Source: Gammaproteobacteria bacterium
GTDB lineage: Bacteria; Pseudomonadota; Gammaproteobacteria; SZUA-229
NCBI GenBank assembly: GCA_030637945.1
Contig: DAOWFN010000089.1
Location: 1 to 6,237, forward strand
DNA: 6,237 nt
Direction of reading: 5' to 3'
Part shown: one piece after another, positions 5,461-6,237 of the stretch
Layout: every line of letters begins with the position of its first letter
How positions within the stretch are numbered: the stretch's first letter is position 1
The notes under the pieces: generated by a model
Told to the model about the DNA's origin: nothing
What the model saw: only the letters and a program-made list of their open reading frames with translations
Database searches by the model: none
Position numbers and translations under genes: made by a program

Positions 5461-6237
5461 CTAAATCAAGTCTTTAAGTGTTTTGTTTTTTGTTGATTCT
5501 GAAATGGCGTTTTCCAGATGGCTGATGGTGTCATTTATCTGTTCAGAGGTGTCTACATCATCGGGATGAAACTGATGTGTTTCTTCGGCCGTCCGTGCAG
5601 CAGTTAGTATCATATCAAGAGTAATATTTTCCAGTGACTGGCCGGGCAGATAATACTGGTTGTCTTCCCCTGTTGTTGCGATCAGCTTGCTGGATAATAA
5701 TGTCGGCATGATTATCATCAGTGCCTGTTCGGCTATATTCATCTTTATTGCGAGAGTCTGCATCGACCAGGGTGCTTCATTGTGATGGAAGCTGCTGCCG
5801 ACGAGTTGCATTATCGTCAGTGCCAGTTTTTCACGCAGTCGGCAACTTAAGCGAATTATCCGTGACTTGTCGTTGATACGGTCAGGATTTTGATGGTAGT
5901 AAGAAATCGAGGCGCCTGTCAATATGATCAGCCAGCTGATGTATATCCAGATCATAAAGATGATAAGGATAGCGAAACTGGAGTAGACCGCAGTGTAGTT
6001 TGTTGAATCGACAATGAATGCGGTAAACAGTGCACCAATCATTTTCCATAAAATGGTAGCAACGATAGCGCCGTATAGCGCAGACTTAAACTGAACTTTT
6101 GTATTCGGTATCAGCAGATAGATCAGTGTAAATGAGATGGCGGTGAGGATATATGGCGTGAGCCCGCCAAGGAATAACAGGATGGCGACATATGGTTCGA
6201 TTGCTAGAAACGTATTGACGACGGTGGATGAATTAAA
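5461..6237 (-). CDS. YihY/BrkB-family inner-membrane protein, C-terminal part
   Basis: The frame stays open from its stop at 5461 to the right edge, giving 258 C-terminal residues; the N-terminal part lies outside the window. The Met at 6042 is internal (residue 66 of the visible part) and is not the start, because the codons before it continue family sequence: PYVAILLFLGG, then LIPNTKV and SALYGAIVATILWK. Hydrophobic membrane stretches lie at about residues 15-44, 53-77 and 86-113, ending with the typical AVYSSFAILIIFMIWIYISW and LTGASISY. The family was once called ribonuclease BN (RNase BN is actually RNase Z in E. coli); its role is unsettled. The remaining 145 or so residues are cytoplasmic. 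Residues about 136-215 look like a winged-helix fold (LALTIMQLV, then ALMIIMPTLLSSKLIATT, then QYYLPGQSLENITLDMIL), as in the long gammaproteobacterial YihY forms. The last 40 residues are polar and probably flexible. Confidence 0.9.
   Translation of the reverse strand, partial: FNSSTVVNTFLAIEPYVAILLFLGGLTPYILTAISFTLIYLLIPNTKVQFKSALYGAIVATILWKMIGALFTAFIVDSTNYTAVYSSFAILIIFMIWIYISWLIILTGASISYYHQNPDRINDKSRIIRLSCRLREKLALTIMQLVGSSFHHNEAPWSMQTLAIKMNIAEQALMIIMPTLLSSKLIATTGEDNQYYLPGQSLENITLDMILTAARTAEETHQFHPDDVDTSEQINDTISHLENAISESTKNKTLKDLI

Overview
The window looks like chromosomal DNA from a gammaproteobacterium of moderate to low GC. The main evidence is an MsrA with the E. coli-type N-terminal extension and cysteine layout, a GpmI of standard length, and a long-form YihY/BrkB membrane protein with a cytoplasmic C-terminal domain. 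The assignment is an inference from protein resemblance; no rRNA or tRNA is present to confirm it.

Layout from left to right: (1) bases 1-258 hold a short, extremely acidic reading frame, either a small protein starting at 52 or the tail of a longer one. (2) Bases 268-369 are a palindromic dispersed repeat of the GTCATCCTGA type, lying in the gap before gpmI. (3) Bases 489-2024 encode cofactor-independent phosphoglycerate mutase (gpmI, +), with all expected metal-binding and catalytic residues. (4) Bases 2025-2320 contain no gene but are dense in inverted repeats: a hairpin at 2038-2079, then a palindromic MITE-like element at 2091-2263 with a second structured palindrome (2155-2230) nested in its centre. 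(5) Bases 2321-2947 encode methionine sulfoxide reductase A (msrA, -). (6) A divergent 264-bp control region (2948-3211) carries a perfect 14-bp palindrome and a possible promoter. (7) Bases 3212-4639 (+) encode an outer-membrane-type lipoprotein with a DUF4382 domain and beta-rich repeats. Two bases later, 4642-5424 (+) encodes an exported DUF3530-type alpha/beta hydrolase. (8) On the opposite strand, converging on it, 5461-6237 is the C-terminal 258 residues of a YihY/BrkB-family inner-membrane protein cut by the window edge.

Glycolysis (gpmI), oxidative protein repair (msrA) and the membrane protein are ordinary housekeeping functions with no obvious joint pathway. The lipoprotein-hydrolase pair is the only convincing two-gene operon and the most likely place for an uncharacterised envelope function. 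The nested palindromes between gpmI and msrA are the most unusual non-coding structure. I saw no CRISPR array, transposase, phage gene, toxin-antitoxin pair, tRNA or rRNA.
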